64,000 bases of DNA, taken from the NCBI GenBank assembly GCA_965200115.1, contig OZ241336.1, positions 2,666,001 through 2,730,000 on the forward strand, given 5' to 3'. Both the position numbers and the translations under genes were made by a program. The DNA comes from JAPOUP01 sp026708635. Its GTDB lineage: Bacteria; Pseudomonadota; Alphaproteobacteria; Rhodobacterales; Rhodobacteraceae. The notes under the pieces were generated by a model. The model made no database searches, was not told the DNA's origin, and worked only from the letters and a program-made list of their open reading frames with translations. Shown piece after piece: positions 43,471 to 51,532 of this stretch (within the stretch, counting starts at the first letter, position 1; the number at the start of each line of letters is the position of its first letter).

Positions 43471-44727
43471 TCAGAAGCTGAACGCCACGCCGAGCGACCA
43501 CGAGTTCGTGTCGGTCGAGTGGTCGTAGCCCGTCAGGCCGCCCCTGGATGCGTCGTTGTCGCCGTCGCCGACCGTCCAGTCGTGCTCCGTCTCCGAGCTT
43601 CCCAGTCCGAGCTGCAGCTCCGCGCCGCCGCCCAGGTTGTAGGCCGCGCTGAAGCCGACGCCGGTGACCGTCGTCTCAAGAACGGTGCGCCCGGCCGCCG
43701 CCGCGGTGAAGTCGTTGTCGTGCGTGTGCTCCGTGACCTTGGTCCCGACGTTCACGCCCAGCGAGATCGCGCCGACCGTGTAGCCGAGGCCCAGGCCCAT
43801 GTGCATGGCCTCCACGTCGGCGGTGTCGGTGACGCCGGCGGCGCCGCCCATGCTGCCGTCGGCCTCCATGAGGCCCGCGTCGCCGACCAGCTTGATGCCG
43901 TCGCCGCCGTTGGTGAAGTCAAGCGAGACGCTCGCGCCGAACGCGCCGCCCTCGACCTCGCCCTTGTCCCACGGCTTCCCAGCTTCGTGCGGCGGGGACG
44001 CGCCGGCGTCCGCGGCCGCGTTCGCGGCGCGCTGGGCGCCCGTGAGGCCGGCGCTGATGGTGTGGTCCCAGCTTCCCATCTGGAAGCCGGCGCCGAGGCC
44101 CAGCGTGCCCACGCCCATTCCCATGGAGTAGGTGCCGCCGACGCCGAGGATCGGGTCGTAGGTCTTTCCGCCCGGCTTTCCGTCGGCGTCGTCGCTCAGC
44201 TCGACCGACGCGGCCATGCTGAAGCCGGAGCCGATGGCCCGGTCCCAGCGCAGGATCTGGTTGTCGTGCGAGGCGTCCAGCCCGTCGTTGCCGCTGGAGC
44301 CGCCGTGCTCGTGGTTGTCCCGGATCGATCCCGGTCCCGCGCCACGGGCGTCGGAGACCGCCCAGGCGATCGCGCCGGCCGTGTCGCCCATCGTGACGGT
44401 GCCGAAGCCCTGCGGCTGGCTCATGAACACGGCGATGCCGCCGTCGTCGTCGTCGTTCGCGGTCGCGTCGTCAACGAGCTGTTTTGGCGTCCCCTTCATG
44501 ACCGTGTCGTCCTGGACCTCGTCAAGGTCTATGGCCGAGCCGAACGTCACGCCGGCGTCGGTGGCGCCCGACAGGGTGAAGGTCACGTCTATGTCCGTGT
44601 GGAAGCGTACGCTGTCGTCCTTGGACCCGGCGACGCCCATCTCGGCGCTGCCGCTGAGCGCGATGTCGGCGGCGGCCGTTCCCGCGCCGAGGCAGAGCGC
44701 CGTGGTCGCCATCAGTAGTCTTTTCAT
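43471..44727 (-). CDS. Outer-membrane porin (Rhodobacter type)
   Basis: A 418-residue porin from ATG 44727: signal MKRLLMATTALCLGAGTAAA, mature start DIALSGSAEMGVAGS. Alternating strands, Gly/Asp-rich loops and a C-terminal Phe (WSLGVAFSF) show a 16-strand general porin. The Asp-rich loop (DATANDDDDGGIAVF) suggests cation selectivity or metal binding, which is inference. A start five codons upstream is less likely. It is the first gene of the minus-strand surface-protein series. Confidence 0.88.
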   Translation of the reverse strand: MKRLLMATTALCLGAGTAAADIALSGSAEMGVAGSKDDSVRFHTDIDVTFTLSGATDAGVTFGSAIDLDEVQDDTVMKGTPKQLVDDATANDDDDGGIAVFMSQPQGFGTVTMGDTAGAIAWAVSDARGAGPGSIRDNHEHGGSSGNDGLDASHDNQILRWDRAIGSGFSMAASVELSDDADGKPGGKTYDPILGVGGTYSMGMGVGTLGLGAGFQMGSWDHTISAGLTGAQRAANAAADAGASPPHEAGKPWDKGEVEGGAFGASVSLDFTNGGDGIKLVGDAGLMEADGSMGGAAGVTDTADVEAMHMGLGLGYTVGAISLGVNVGTKVTEHTHDNDFTAAAAGRTVLETTVTGVGFSAAYNLGGGAELQLGLGSSETEHDWTVGDGDNDASRGGLTGYDHSTDTNSWSLGVAFSF

Positions 44728-44852
44728 GGCATGTCTCTCCATTGATCACGCGAGGCGCCGTTGCCTCACGGACCCGAATCTATACGGAGAGATGTACCAT
44801 GGAAGGTATTGGAATTATTTTTTTCTCAACATGTAGTGTTTTTGCAACATAT

Positions 44853-44935
44853 GGATTTCAGGCAACGGTACTGTGAATTACAGGATACGAATTCGTGAAG
44901 TTCGGGCAACGATCGCGTGAATTTCGGGCAACGGA
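44853..44935. repeat. Three imperfect direct repeats upstream of the porin gene
   Basis: The word GAATTTCGGGCAACG recurs as GGATTTCAGGCAACGG (44853-44868), GAAGTTCGGGCAACGA (44897-44912) and GAATTTCGGGCAACGG (44920-44935). The last two are one about 23 bp period apart. They sit in the 435-bp region between the porin start and the HTH gene, otherwise without genes, and might be binding sites for a regulator. The stretch nearer the porin (44,800-44,850) is AT-rich and probably holds its promoter. Confidence 0.5.
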
Positions 44936-45162
44936 CGCTGATTGACGAAAAATTCGGCCTTTACATTCCCGCGCGATTCTCTAAGTCTGATTTTCGCCAC
45001 AATACCCAAAAGCCCGCTATGCCGGGTCGCTCACTGAATACGCCCAAGGGGGTACGGGAGTCATGAACCGTGCCGGGTCAATAGGTGAGGCATTCTTCTT
45101 TCTTTTGGGATTGTGGCAACGACCCGGCACCCGCCGGGCTGTGCTGGAGCGGGGAAACGAAG

Positions 45163-45567
45163 ATGCCTGGAAACGAAGAACAGAACCTGAATGTCGAGAA
45201 ACTTTGGAAATGGATCGCCTGCGAGCGAAAGAGGCGGGGTATCAGCCGTACCGAGTTCGCCCGCAATCTGGGGATACGAAGGGAATCGCTTTACAAGATC
45301 GAGGAAGTCCAGAAGGGTGCTTCCCTCGCCTCAACCCTTTTGGACGCGCTGGACCAGTTGGGAGCGCTAGGAGCCATCTCCGAGATAGACGGCATGGACT
45401 GGCACGGAGCGGTGCTCAGTCTGTCGAAACACGAGAAGGAGCGGTACGACGCAGTGGCCGAGGACTCAGGGCTTTCTCGGGCTCAAGCCATACGGCAGCT
45501 GGCGGCCGAGGGACTGCTCGCCAGGCGGGCGGCTGACACAAACGGACGAAATTCCCGGCAGGAATGA
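45163..45567 (+). CDS. XRE-type helix-turn-helix protein with Arc-like tail
   Basis: A 134-residue protein from ATG 45163 with GGAGCGGGGAAACGA ahead. Residues about 13-65 are an XRE HTH (RGISRTEFARNLGIRRESLY, KIEEVQKGASLASTLLDALD). The C-terminal 40 residues (SGLSRAQAIRQLAAEGLLAR) resemble a ribbon-helix-helix or Arc-like segment. A degenerate copy of this tail lies inverted at 46,307-46,423. Directly downstream are a hairpin and a tRNA-like sequence that are also duplicated. Probably a DNA-binding regulator of this small element. Confidence 0.75.
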   Translation: MPGNEEQNLNVEKLWKWIACERKRRGISRTEFARNLGIRRESLYKIEEVQKGASLASTLLDALDQLGALGAISEIDGMDWHGAVLSLSKHEKERYDAVAEDSGLSRAQAIRQLAAEGLLARRAADTNGRNSRQE

Positions 45568-45589
45568 ACCGATTGTCCTTTACACGCTA

Positions 45590-45610
45590 CGCCGGATATC
45601 GTGTCCGGCG
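45590..45610 (+). promoter_or_regulatory. Conserved hairpin between HTH gene and tRNA-like sequence
   Basis: CGCCGGA-TATCGTG-TCCGGCG, a 7-bp stem with 7-nt loop. The inverted copy at 46,265-46,291 has CGTCGGA-TATCGTT-TCCGACG on its strand: the loop is kept and a C-G pair has become T-A, a compensatory change that supports a real RNA structure. Confidence 0.6.
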
Positions 45611-45614
45611 CAAC

Positions 45615-45706
45615 TAGGGTGTGGCAGAGCGGTCGAATGCACCGGACCGTAAATCCGGAGGACCGTACCAGCGGTCTCGTAGGTTCGAATTCCACCGCCC
45701 TCGCCC
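45615..45706 (+). tRNA. tRNA-Ser-like sequence with GUA anticodon (atypical or pseudo-tRNA)
   Basis: A type II tRNA fold: TGGCAGAGCGGTCGAATGC D-arm, anticodon stem CCGGA/TCCGG, long variable arm with a perfect GACCG/CGGTC stem, and T-loop GGTTCGAAT. The body matches alphaproteobacterial tRNA-Ser. The 7-nt anticodon loop is CCGTAAA, giving anticodon GUA (a tyrosine anticodon) and C at position 33 instead of the near-universal U. The first acceptor pair is mismatched (T-C), the T-stem has an A-C mismatch, and the 3' end is GCCC, not GCCA. Functional status uncertain. Confidence 0.55.
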
Positions 45707-45902
45707 TATAATCAGTCCGAAAGGCGCCTTGAGTCCATATTGAGCCCTGACCCGGATATTGGGTGGGCGTTCGGTCAGGGGCCAACCCCCAAGAGATAAA
45801 ATCCCTTACAGGATTGAAAACTCGTGTGTAATTTTCGATCAATGACCATTCCGGGGTCAATCCATACATGCCAGGGAGCGAAGCCCTGTCTATATCGAAA
45901 TC

Positions 45903-46169
45903 ATGAAAGGCGCGCCGGACAATCACGGACCTGGTAGGCGGATTACCGCACTGGAGGAACGGATGGACACGCATCAAGCCGAATACCGGACTGACATCGC
46001 GCGGCTTGCAGAAGATATGGCGAAACGTGAATCCGCGCAGGCGGACCGCATCGCAATGGTCACTGACCGAATGGCTTCCTCTCGATGGTGGCGGACAGCC
46101 ATACTGTCAGGCGCCATAGTAGCGGCTGCGGGCATGGTTACCGCCATCATTCCGGCGGCCATCCCGTGA
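45903..46169 (+). CDS. Coiled-coil plus TM small protein, copy D
   Basis: An 88-residue family member: MKGAPDNHGPGRRITALEER, a long charged helix (MDTHQAEYRTDIARLAEDMA), then a C-terminal membrane segment (WWRTAILSGAIVAAAGMVTA). It is uninterrupted. It lies between the two tRNA-like sequences, which face inward toward it. Confidence 0.65.
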   Translation: MKGAPDNHGPGRRITALEERMDTHQAEYRTDIARLAEDMAKRESAQADRIAMVTDRMASSRWWRTAILSGAIVAAAGMVTAIIPAAIP

Positions 46170-46183
46170 ATGAAGAACGCCCT

Positions 46184-46263
46184 GGGCGGAGTCCGGCGTA
46201 ACGGCGTGTTTGGAGCCCAACCCCCGCTCAAGGGGCCGCATTAAACCGCTCCGCCATACCTCC
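46184..46263 (-). other. Degenerate tRNA-like sequence, inverted copy
   Basis: On the minus strand the 5' half (TATGGCGGAGCGGTTTAATG, then anticodon-type stem GCCCC/GGGGT with loop TTGAGCG) aligns with the tRNA-like sequence at 45,615. The 3' half has lost the T-loop consensus, though it still ends CTCCGCCC. The loop would read GAG at the anticodon. It is best viewed as a decayed tRNA-Ser-type copy. Confidence 0.45.
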
Positions 46264-46264
46264 A

Positions 46265-46291
46265 CCCCGTCGGAAACGATATCCGACGGGG
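46265..46291 (-). promoter_or_regulatory. Conserved hairpin, inverted copy
   Basis: A 10-bp stem CCCCGTCGGA/TCCGACGGGG with a 7-nt loop, placed between the HTH-tail remnant and the degenerate tRNA-like sequence exactly as the hairpin at 45,590 is placed on the plus strand. See that entry for the compensatory base change. Confidence 0.6.
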
Positions 46292-46306
46292 CGGGTGCAA
46301 AGGAAG

Positions 46307-46423
46307 TCACCATTCAGGTTTGGAATTTGGCTTTCCTGCCGCGTCAGCCGCCCGCCTGGCCAGCGGCCCTTCGGCCAGCCGGTTAGCCACCTGCGCCCTG
46401 GAGATACTCGCTTCCTCGGTCAT
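46307..46423 (-). pseudogene. Remnant of HTH-protein tail, inverted copy
   Basis: A 38-codon frame from ATG 46423: MTEEASISRAQVANRLAEGP, then LARRAADAAG. It aligns with the C-terminus of the HTH protein at 45,163 (SGLSRAQAIRQLAAEGLLAR, then RAADTNG). The HTH domain is missing. Its stop is followed, after the hairpin, by the degenerate tRNA-like sequence, so the whole downstream module is duplicated in reverse orientation. Confidence 0.6.
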
Positions 46424-46740
46424 TGACTCCTGAACTTCCGTTCCCGTTTATATGGGCGCGCGGTCCGCGTCCGAACGCGATTGACTCACCGGCACCGAAC
46501 GGTTTTTCGGGCCGGCGGTCGCCACCGTTTTCGGCCATGGCGGTCGCGGTGACCGGGCAAACCGGACCCGGACGCGCCGGTTTCCCCGTCGTCCACCCCA
46601 GCCGTCACAACCCGCCCGGCATCGCTCCCGCTCACATCGGCGCCTTCGATCCTCAAGGATGGGTAAGGTCGCCGCTTCGGTCAAGCCGACGGTCGCTTGG
46701 CGGGATTGACCGAAGCGGAGGGAGCGCATAGGTTCGGACC
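46424..46740. other. Intergenic, no gene recognised
   Basis: No supported gene. The last 30 bp before copy E (GGAGGGAGCGCATAGGTTCGG) are similar to the flank of copy C at 22,800-22,827, so the duplicated unit of this family extends upstream of the start codon. Confidence 0.4.
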
Positions 46741-46983
46741 ATGGGCGACGCGCCGGACAGCCACGAACTCGACCGGAGGACCGCCGTTCTGGAGGAGCGC
46801 ATGAAGACGATGCAGGCCGACCTTTCGGCGGCGCTTGAGCGCAACAACGCGGCCTTCGAGAGGCTGCGGGCCGACATGGCCGCGCGGGAAACCCGGATGA
46901 TCGTGACCATCTCCGCGATAGTGATCGGCGCGGGCGGCCTCGCGGTCGCCTTCCTCGCGCTCCTGATCGGCCTGCCCGGCTAG
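46741..46983 (+). CDS. Coiled-coil plus TM small protein, copy E
   Basis: An 80-residue intact family member: MGDAPDSHELDRRTAVLEER, MKTMQADLSAALERNNAAFE, then a C-terminal membrane helix (IVTISAIVIGAGGLAVAFLA). It is the best reference for the family and shows the GAG codon at the position that is TAG in copy C. Confidence 0.65.
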   Translation: MGDAPDSHELDRRTAVLEERMKTMQADLSAALERNNAAFERLRADMAARETRMIVTISAIVIGAGGLAVAFLALLIGLPG

Positions 46984-47330
46984 CTCCCGCCCCGCGGGGC
47001 GGTCCCCTAGCGGACCGGCTAGTGCTCCGCATCTCGCTGACGGCCGGTTGCGCGCGGCGGCGTCACCGCTGGGGACGGGCCCACGGAACGGATCGGCGGG
47101 CGGGGATGATCGCGGACGTGATACTCTCCCCGTAGCCTAACATAACTCCGAACGGGACACTCCCGAGCCGGCCGAACGTGATCATGGCCCGGGAAAGAAA
47201 GAGCGGATGCCGTCGCTCCGCCGGCGGACACTTCGTATCCCGGCGAATTCGCCGTATCGTCCCGTCGCGGCGACGGGAAGGTCGCCGCGGATCGCGTCAT
47301 GAACGGCCCCGTTCGCCCCGACATTTGGGT
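46984..47330. other. Intergenic ahead of the hydantoinase-type operon
   Basis: No gene supported; the frame in front of the regulator is open but has no family resemblance. It separates the small-element region from the operon promoter. Confidence 0.45.
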
Positions 47331-47359
47331 TTGACAGGTACGAATCCCGCCGCTAGAAT
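47331..47359 (+). promoter_or_regulatory. Sigma-70 type promoter of the hydantoinase-type operon
   Basis: TTGACA at 47331-47336 and TAGAAT at 47354-47359 with a 17-bp spacer, close to consensus and unusual for this GC-rich DNA. The expected transcription start falls at about 47366, next to the ATG at 47367, so the first mRNA is probably leaderless. Confidence 0.7.
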
Positions 47360-47366
47360 TTTACTT

Positions 47367-48026
47367 ATGCTAAAAAAACGGCCAGGGCCCCAACAGGAGG
47401 ACACGGCTTTCCATCTTGGCGAACGGCTCAGGCTCCGCCGCAAGGAAGCGGAGCTCACGATGCGGTACGTGGCCGAGAATGCCGGTCTTTCGGTTGGGTT
47501 CATCTCGCAGGTCGAACGTGGACTGACGGCTCCGTCGCTGTCCTCGCTGCGCTCCATCGCGCGGGTGCTGCAGCGCCCGATCTCGGAGTTTCTCGAGCAG
47601 CCCGGAAGCGGTACCGGCACCACCCGCAGGGACCGCCGCGTCAGCTATCGCATCGCGGACGGGTCGGTTTCCTACGAGCGGCTGTCGGCGAACTTCCCCG
47701 GCAGCACGCTGCGTTCGGTCATCCTGCACGAACCCCCGGGGCATCGAAGCGAGCCGATTAGCCACGAGGGCGAGGAACTCTTCTACATACTTCAGGGCGA
47801 AATCACCGTCGAGATCGAGGGCGGATGCAAGATCCTGCGGCAGGGGGATTCCACGCATTTCGCGTCCCGCAGAAAGCACGCAACCTGGAACCACACCGAC
47901 CGGACGGCCTCGATCCTCTGGAGCGGCACCATGGACGTCTTCGGCGAGGACGCCGACGAACACGTCCAGGGAAACGACACGCGAGGCGCGGGCGTCCATT
48001 CTGTCATAGAGGGAGACCGAGAATGA
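47367..48026 (+). CDS. XRE-cupin transcriptional regulator
   Basis: A 219-residue regulator from ATG 47367: HTH at residues about 18-75 (RLRRKEAELTMRYVAENAGL, SVGFISQVERGLTAPSLSSL) and a C-terminal cupin (EPISHEGEELFYILQGEITV). This PuuR-like class senses small amines or amino-acid-like ligands through the cupin. The frame is open 63 codons further upstream, but the promoter at 47,331 lies inside that extension, which rules it out. Its stop overlaps the binding-protein start (ATGA), so it likely controls the operon it heads. Confidence 0.88.
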   Translation: MLKKRPGPQQEDTAFHLGERLRLRRKEAELTMRYVAENAGLSVGFISQVERGLTAPSLSSLRSIARVLQRPISEFLEQPGSGTGTTRRDRRVSYRIADGSVSYERLSANFPGSTLRSVILHEPPGHRSEPISHEGEELFYILQGEITVEIEGGCKILRQGDSTHFASRRKHATWNHTDRTASILWSGTMDVFGEDADEHVQGNDTRGAGVHSVIEGDRE

Positions 48027-49612
48027 AACTGCTGAAAACAACCCTGGCCATCGGCCTGTCGGCGGCGACGGCGCTGGCGGCGCCCGCCATCGCCGGAGGC
48101 ACCCTGCGACTCGACGAGGTCGCGGTCGGCGAACTCGATCCGGCCAAGGCGTCGGACTACGCCGACAGCATACTGATGTTCAACGTCTACGATACACTGG
48201 TTCTGCCCGTGCAGGGAGGTCCGGGCCACGCGCCGCACCTGGCCGAAAGCTGGGAAAGCGATGGCAACTCGTTCACCTTCACGCTGAGGGACGACGTGAA
48301 TTTCCAGAGCGGCAACCCGCTGACGGCCGACGATGTGGTCTTCTCCCTCGAAAGGATGAAGGCGCTGGGCGCCGGTCTCTCCTACCTCTTCGGCGTGGTC
48401 GAGAGCGTCGAGGCGACCGCTCCCTCGACCGTCCGGTTCAACCTCTCCTCGCCATATGCCCCGTTCGTGGCGTCATTGGTGCGGCTGCCCATCGTCGACC
48501 GGAAACTGGTCATGGAAAACCTCGGCGAGGGTGACGGCGAGATGGGGGACTGGGGGCAGGCCTTCCTGTCGGCGAACGGCGGCGGTACCGGGGCCTACAG
48601 GGTGGTCTCCCACAACCCGCAGGAAGAGACCGTGATGGAGAAAAACGGGGACTACTTCCTCGACATCGCCGGGACGGCCCCCGACACGGTGCGTCTGCGC
48701 TACGGGCTGGAGGCGTCGACCGTGCGGACGCTCATCGCCACCGGCGAGCATGACATCTCGTCTCAATGGCTGCCTCCCGAGGTGATGGGCGCGCTTGCCA
48801 GGGAAGGCGCGCAGCTATTCACCGAAAGCGGAACCGGGGCGTTCTACCTGAAGATGAACACCACCAAGCCACCGCTTGACGACGTGAACTGCCGCCGGGC
48901 GCTGAGCGCCGCCTTCGACTATCAGACCGCGATCCGCATGATCGCGATAACCGAGGACGTCTCCGCGGGCAGCCCCTCGACGGGCGCGATTCCGGTCGGC
49001 ATGTTCGGCGCCAACGACGGTTCGATGGTTCAGGTCCAGGATCTCGACGGAGCCCGCGAATACCTCGCGGCCTGCGGCCATGATCCGGCGGAGATGGACA
49101 TCGAGATCAGCTGGATCGCCGAAGTGCCGCTGGAGGAGCGGTTCGCGCTGCTGTTCCAGTCGAACCTCGCCGAAATCGGCGTGAAGTCACACATCCGGAA
49201 ACTGCCCTGGGCGCTCTTCTCCGAACAGGTCAGCAAGCCGGAGAACACCCCGCATATCAGCCAGCTATTCGTCAACGCGGTGACCGGTGACCCGGACACG
49301 CTGCTCTACGGGATGTACCATTCCTCGACCCCGGGAACCTGGCAGTCGCCCGAGTACCTCAGCGACGCGAGGGTGGATGAATATCTGGACGCCGGACGCA
49401 ACGCCTCCGCGACCGACGCGCGCGAGGAGGCCTATTCGATACTGAACGCCCGCCTTATGGAGATCGCCCCGACGATCTACGGCTACGACAGGCAGTCGGT
49501 CTTCGCCGCCAGCGACCGGGTAAGGGCGCCCGCCCTTTCGGATCCCGCCTACGCGTTCGGGCTCGACGGCATGGGCTTCAGTTTCCGCCTTATGGAAGTG
49601 GCCGAAGACTGA
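48023..49612 (+). CDS. ABC transporter substrate-binding protein, peptide/nickel family 5
   Basis: A 529-residue periplasmic protein with signal MKLLKTTLAIGLSAATALAA. Family SBP_bac_5 features: LAESWESDGNSFTFTLRDDV, FQSGNPLTADDVVFSLERM, and NCRRALSAAFDYQTAIRMI. Such proteins bind dipeptides, oligopeptides or opine-like compounds. In this operon the ligand is probably a hydantoin, oxoproline or similar cyclic amide. It overlaps the regulator gene by 4 bp. Confidence 0.92.
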   Translation: MKLLKTTLAIGLSAATALAAPAIAGGTLRLDEVAVGELDPAKASDYADSILMFNVYDTLVLPVQGGPGHAPHLAESWESDGNSFTFTLRDDVNFQSGNPLTADDVVFSLERMKALGAGLSYLFGVVESVEATAPSTVRFNLSSPYAPFVASLVRLPIVDRKLVMENLGEGDGEMGDWGQAFLSANGGGTGAYRVVSHNPQEETVMEKNGDYFLDIAGTAPDTVRLRYGLEASTVRTLIATGEHDISSQWLPPEVMGALAREGAQLFTESGTGAFYLKMNTTKPPLDDVNCRRALSAAFDYQTAIRMIAITEDVSAGSPSTGAIPVGMFGANDGSMVQVQDLDGAREYLAACGHDPAEMDIEISWIAEVPLEERFALLFQSNLAEIGVKSHIRKLPWALFSEQVSKPENTPHISQLFVNAVTGDPDTLLYGMYHSSTPGTWQSPEYLSDARVDEYLDAGRNASATDAREEAYSILNARLMEIAPTIYGYDRQSVFAASDRVRAPALSDPAYAFGLDGMGFSFRLMEVAED

Positions 49613-49673
49613 GGCCCCTTCCCGTCCGCCGGGCTCCTCCGGGCCCGGCGGCGACGCTCCGGAATCCGCGGCC

Positions 49674-50702
49674 ATGCCTGCTGTCCTTCGTCTTCTCGCG
49701 CGGCGACTCGGCATCTCCCTGATCGTCCTCGTCGGCGTTTCCATGCTGATCTTCGGCATCGCGCGCGTGATTCCCGGCGATCCGGCCAGAATCGCGCTGG
49801 GGCCGAACGCGACCGGGGAGCAGGTGGCCGGCCTGCGCCAGGCGCTGCACCTCGACGACCCGGTCGCGGTGCAGTACGGACACTTCGTCGCCGACCTTCT
49901 GCGGGGCGATCTCGGCGTCTCGCTCTACACCAACCGCCCGGTAACGCTGGACATCGCGCAGTTTCTGCCCGCGACGCTGGAGCTCGTGCTCTTCGCCGGG
50001 GTGCTGATGGTCGGCATCGGCCTGCCCCTCGGCATGTGGTCGGCGAGCCAACGGGGGCGCTGGCCCGACCATCTGATCCGTGTCGTCTCGCTCCTCGGCG
50101 TCTCCGCGCCGAGCTTCGTCTGGGCGGTGATGCTGATGCTCATGTTCGCGTTCTTCCTGCCCGTCTTTCCGATCGCCGGACGGATCACCGACAGTTTCGA
50201 GATCACGCGCGTCACCGGTTTCCTGCTCATCGACACGCTGCTGGCCGGGAACGGCGCGGCCTTCGTCGATGCCCTCCGGCACATTTTCCTGCCCGCCTTC
50301 GCGCTGGCCGTCTCCGGCATCGGGCAGGCGGCGCGGCTGACGCGCGCGAACATGGTCGAAACCTACGACAAGCCATACATAGAGATGGCGCGGGCCTACG
50401 GTTTCCCGGCGGGGCGCATCGCCGCGAAATACGCGTTCAAGCCGTCGCTGATTCCCTCGCTGACCATCATCGGTCTCGACTTCGCCGCCATGCTCGGGAA
50501 CGCCTTTCTGGTCGAGGCCGTCTTCGCCTGGCCGGGCCTCAGCCGCTACGGCGTCGCCGTGATCCTCAGGAAGGACCTGAACGCGATCATCGGGACCGTG
50601 CTGATCATCTCCGCCACCTTCCTGATCGTGAACCTGATCGTCGACCTGCTGATCGCTTTCCTCAATCCGCGCATCCGCCATTCGGAGCGGGGCGCGCGAT
50701 GA
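49674..50702 (+). CDS. ABC transporter permease, DppB type
   Basis: A 342-residue inner-membrane protein with six predicted helices. DppB signatures are present: RRLGISLIVLVGVSMLIFGI at the N-terminus, VIPGDPARIALGPNA, and the EAA loop region RAYGFPAGRIAAKYAFKPSL. It pairs with the following DppC-type permease and overlaps it by ATGA. The 61-bp gap from the binding protein is the widest gap before the racemase gene. Confidence 0.92.
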   Translation: MPAVLRLLARRLGISLIVLVGVSMLIFGIARVIPGDPARIALGPNATGEQVAGLRQALHLDDPVAVQYGHFVADLLRGDLGVSLYTNRPVTLDIAQFLPATLELVLFAGVLMVGIGLPLGMWSASQRGRWPDHLIRVVSLLGVSAPSFVWAVMLMLMFAFFLPVFPIAGRITDSFEITRVTGFLLIDTLLAGNGAAFVDALRHIFLPAFALAVSGIGQAARLTRANMVETYDKPYIEMARAYGFPAGRIAAKYAFKPSLIPSLTIIGLDFAAMLGNAFLVEAVFAWPGLSRYGVAVILRKDLNAIIGTVLIISATFLIVNLIVDLLIAFLNPRIRHSERGAR

Positions 50703-51532
50703 GACGCACGACCGTCATCCTGCTTCGCAACCCGCTGTCCATGCTCGGCGTCGTTCTGGTGGCGGCGGTCGTGATTTCCGCGGCCCTCGCGGACTACATC
50801 GCGCCCTTTCCGGAGCATCGGGGGGCGGTGGTCGACTTCGTCCACTTCAACCAGGGTCCCACGGCGCGGAACGTCATGGGTACCGATCTCGTGGGCCGCG
50901 ATCTCTTCAGCCGCATCCTTTACGCCTTCCGCATCTCGCTGCTTCTCGGCGTCGTGGTGCTGGCCATCGCCACGCCGATCGGTACCTTTGTCGGGCTTCT
51001 CGCCGGCTACCTTGGCGGCCGCGCCGAATTCGCGCTCATGCGCCTGACGGACGTCTTTCTCTCGATTCCGCCCCTGGTGCTGGCGATCGCCATGATGGGC
51101 GTGCTGGAGCCGACCCTCCTCAACGCCATGCTGGCGGTCACCGCGATGTGGTGGCCCTGGTACGCGCGGCTCGTCTACAACATCACGCGCTCCGAGCGCG
51201 AGGAGGGCTACGTACTCGCGGCCGAGGTCATAGGCGCCTCGACCCTGCACGTCACGTTCCGGGAAATCCTGCCGAACTGCCTGCCGGCCATCATAACCAA
51301 GATGACGCTCGATATGGGCTTCGTGATCATAATCGCCTCGTCGCTCTCTTTCCTCGGCCTCGGCGTACAGCCGCCCACGCCGGATCTCGGCAGCATGGTG
51401 GCCGAAGGCGCGCGCTATCTGCCGGACAGCTGGTGGCTGACGGTGTTTCCGGGCCTCGCGATCCTGGTCGCGGTCTTCGGCTTCAATCTGATCGGCGACG
51501 CGCTGCGCGAGATACTCGGGGCGGACCAGTGA
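50699..51532 (+). CDS. ABC transporter permease, DppC type
   Basis: A 277-residue permease from ATG 50699. The DppC markers NVMGTDLVGRDLFSRILYAF and the EAA-like loop YVLAAEVIGASTLHVTFREI are clear, then SLSFLGLGVQPPTPDLGSMV. Its stop overlaps a GTG start of the first ATPase (GTGA). Forms the membrane channel with the DppB-type subunit. Confidence 0.92.
   Translation: MRRTTVILLRNPLSMLGVVLVAAVVISAALADYIAPFPEHRGAVVDFVHFNQGPTARNVMGTDLVGRDLFSRILYAFRISLLLGVVVLAIATPIGTFVGLLAGYLGGRAEFALMRLTDVFLSIPPLVLAIAMMGVLEPTLLNAMLAVTAMWWPWYARLVYNITRSEREEGYVLAAEVIGASTLHVTFREILPNCLPAIITKMTLDMGFVIIIASSLSFLGLGVQPPTPDLGSMVAEGARYLPDSWWLTVFPGLAILVAVFGFNLIGDALREILGADQ

Noticed and set aside
45615..45706. tRNA-like sequence as an amber suppressor that would read the TAG codons in copies B and C
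   Set aside because: The anticodon read from the loop is GUA, not CUA, so it would not decode UAG.
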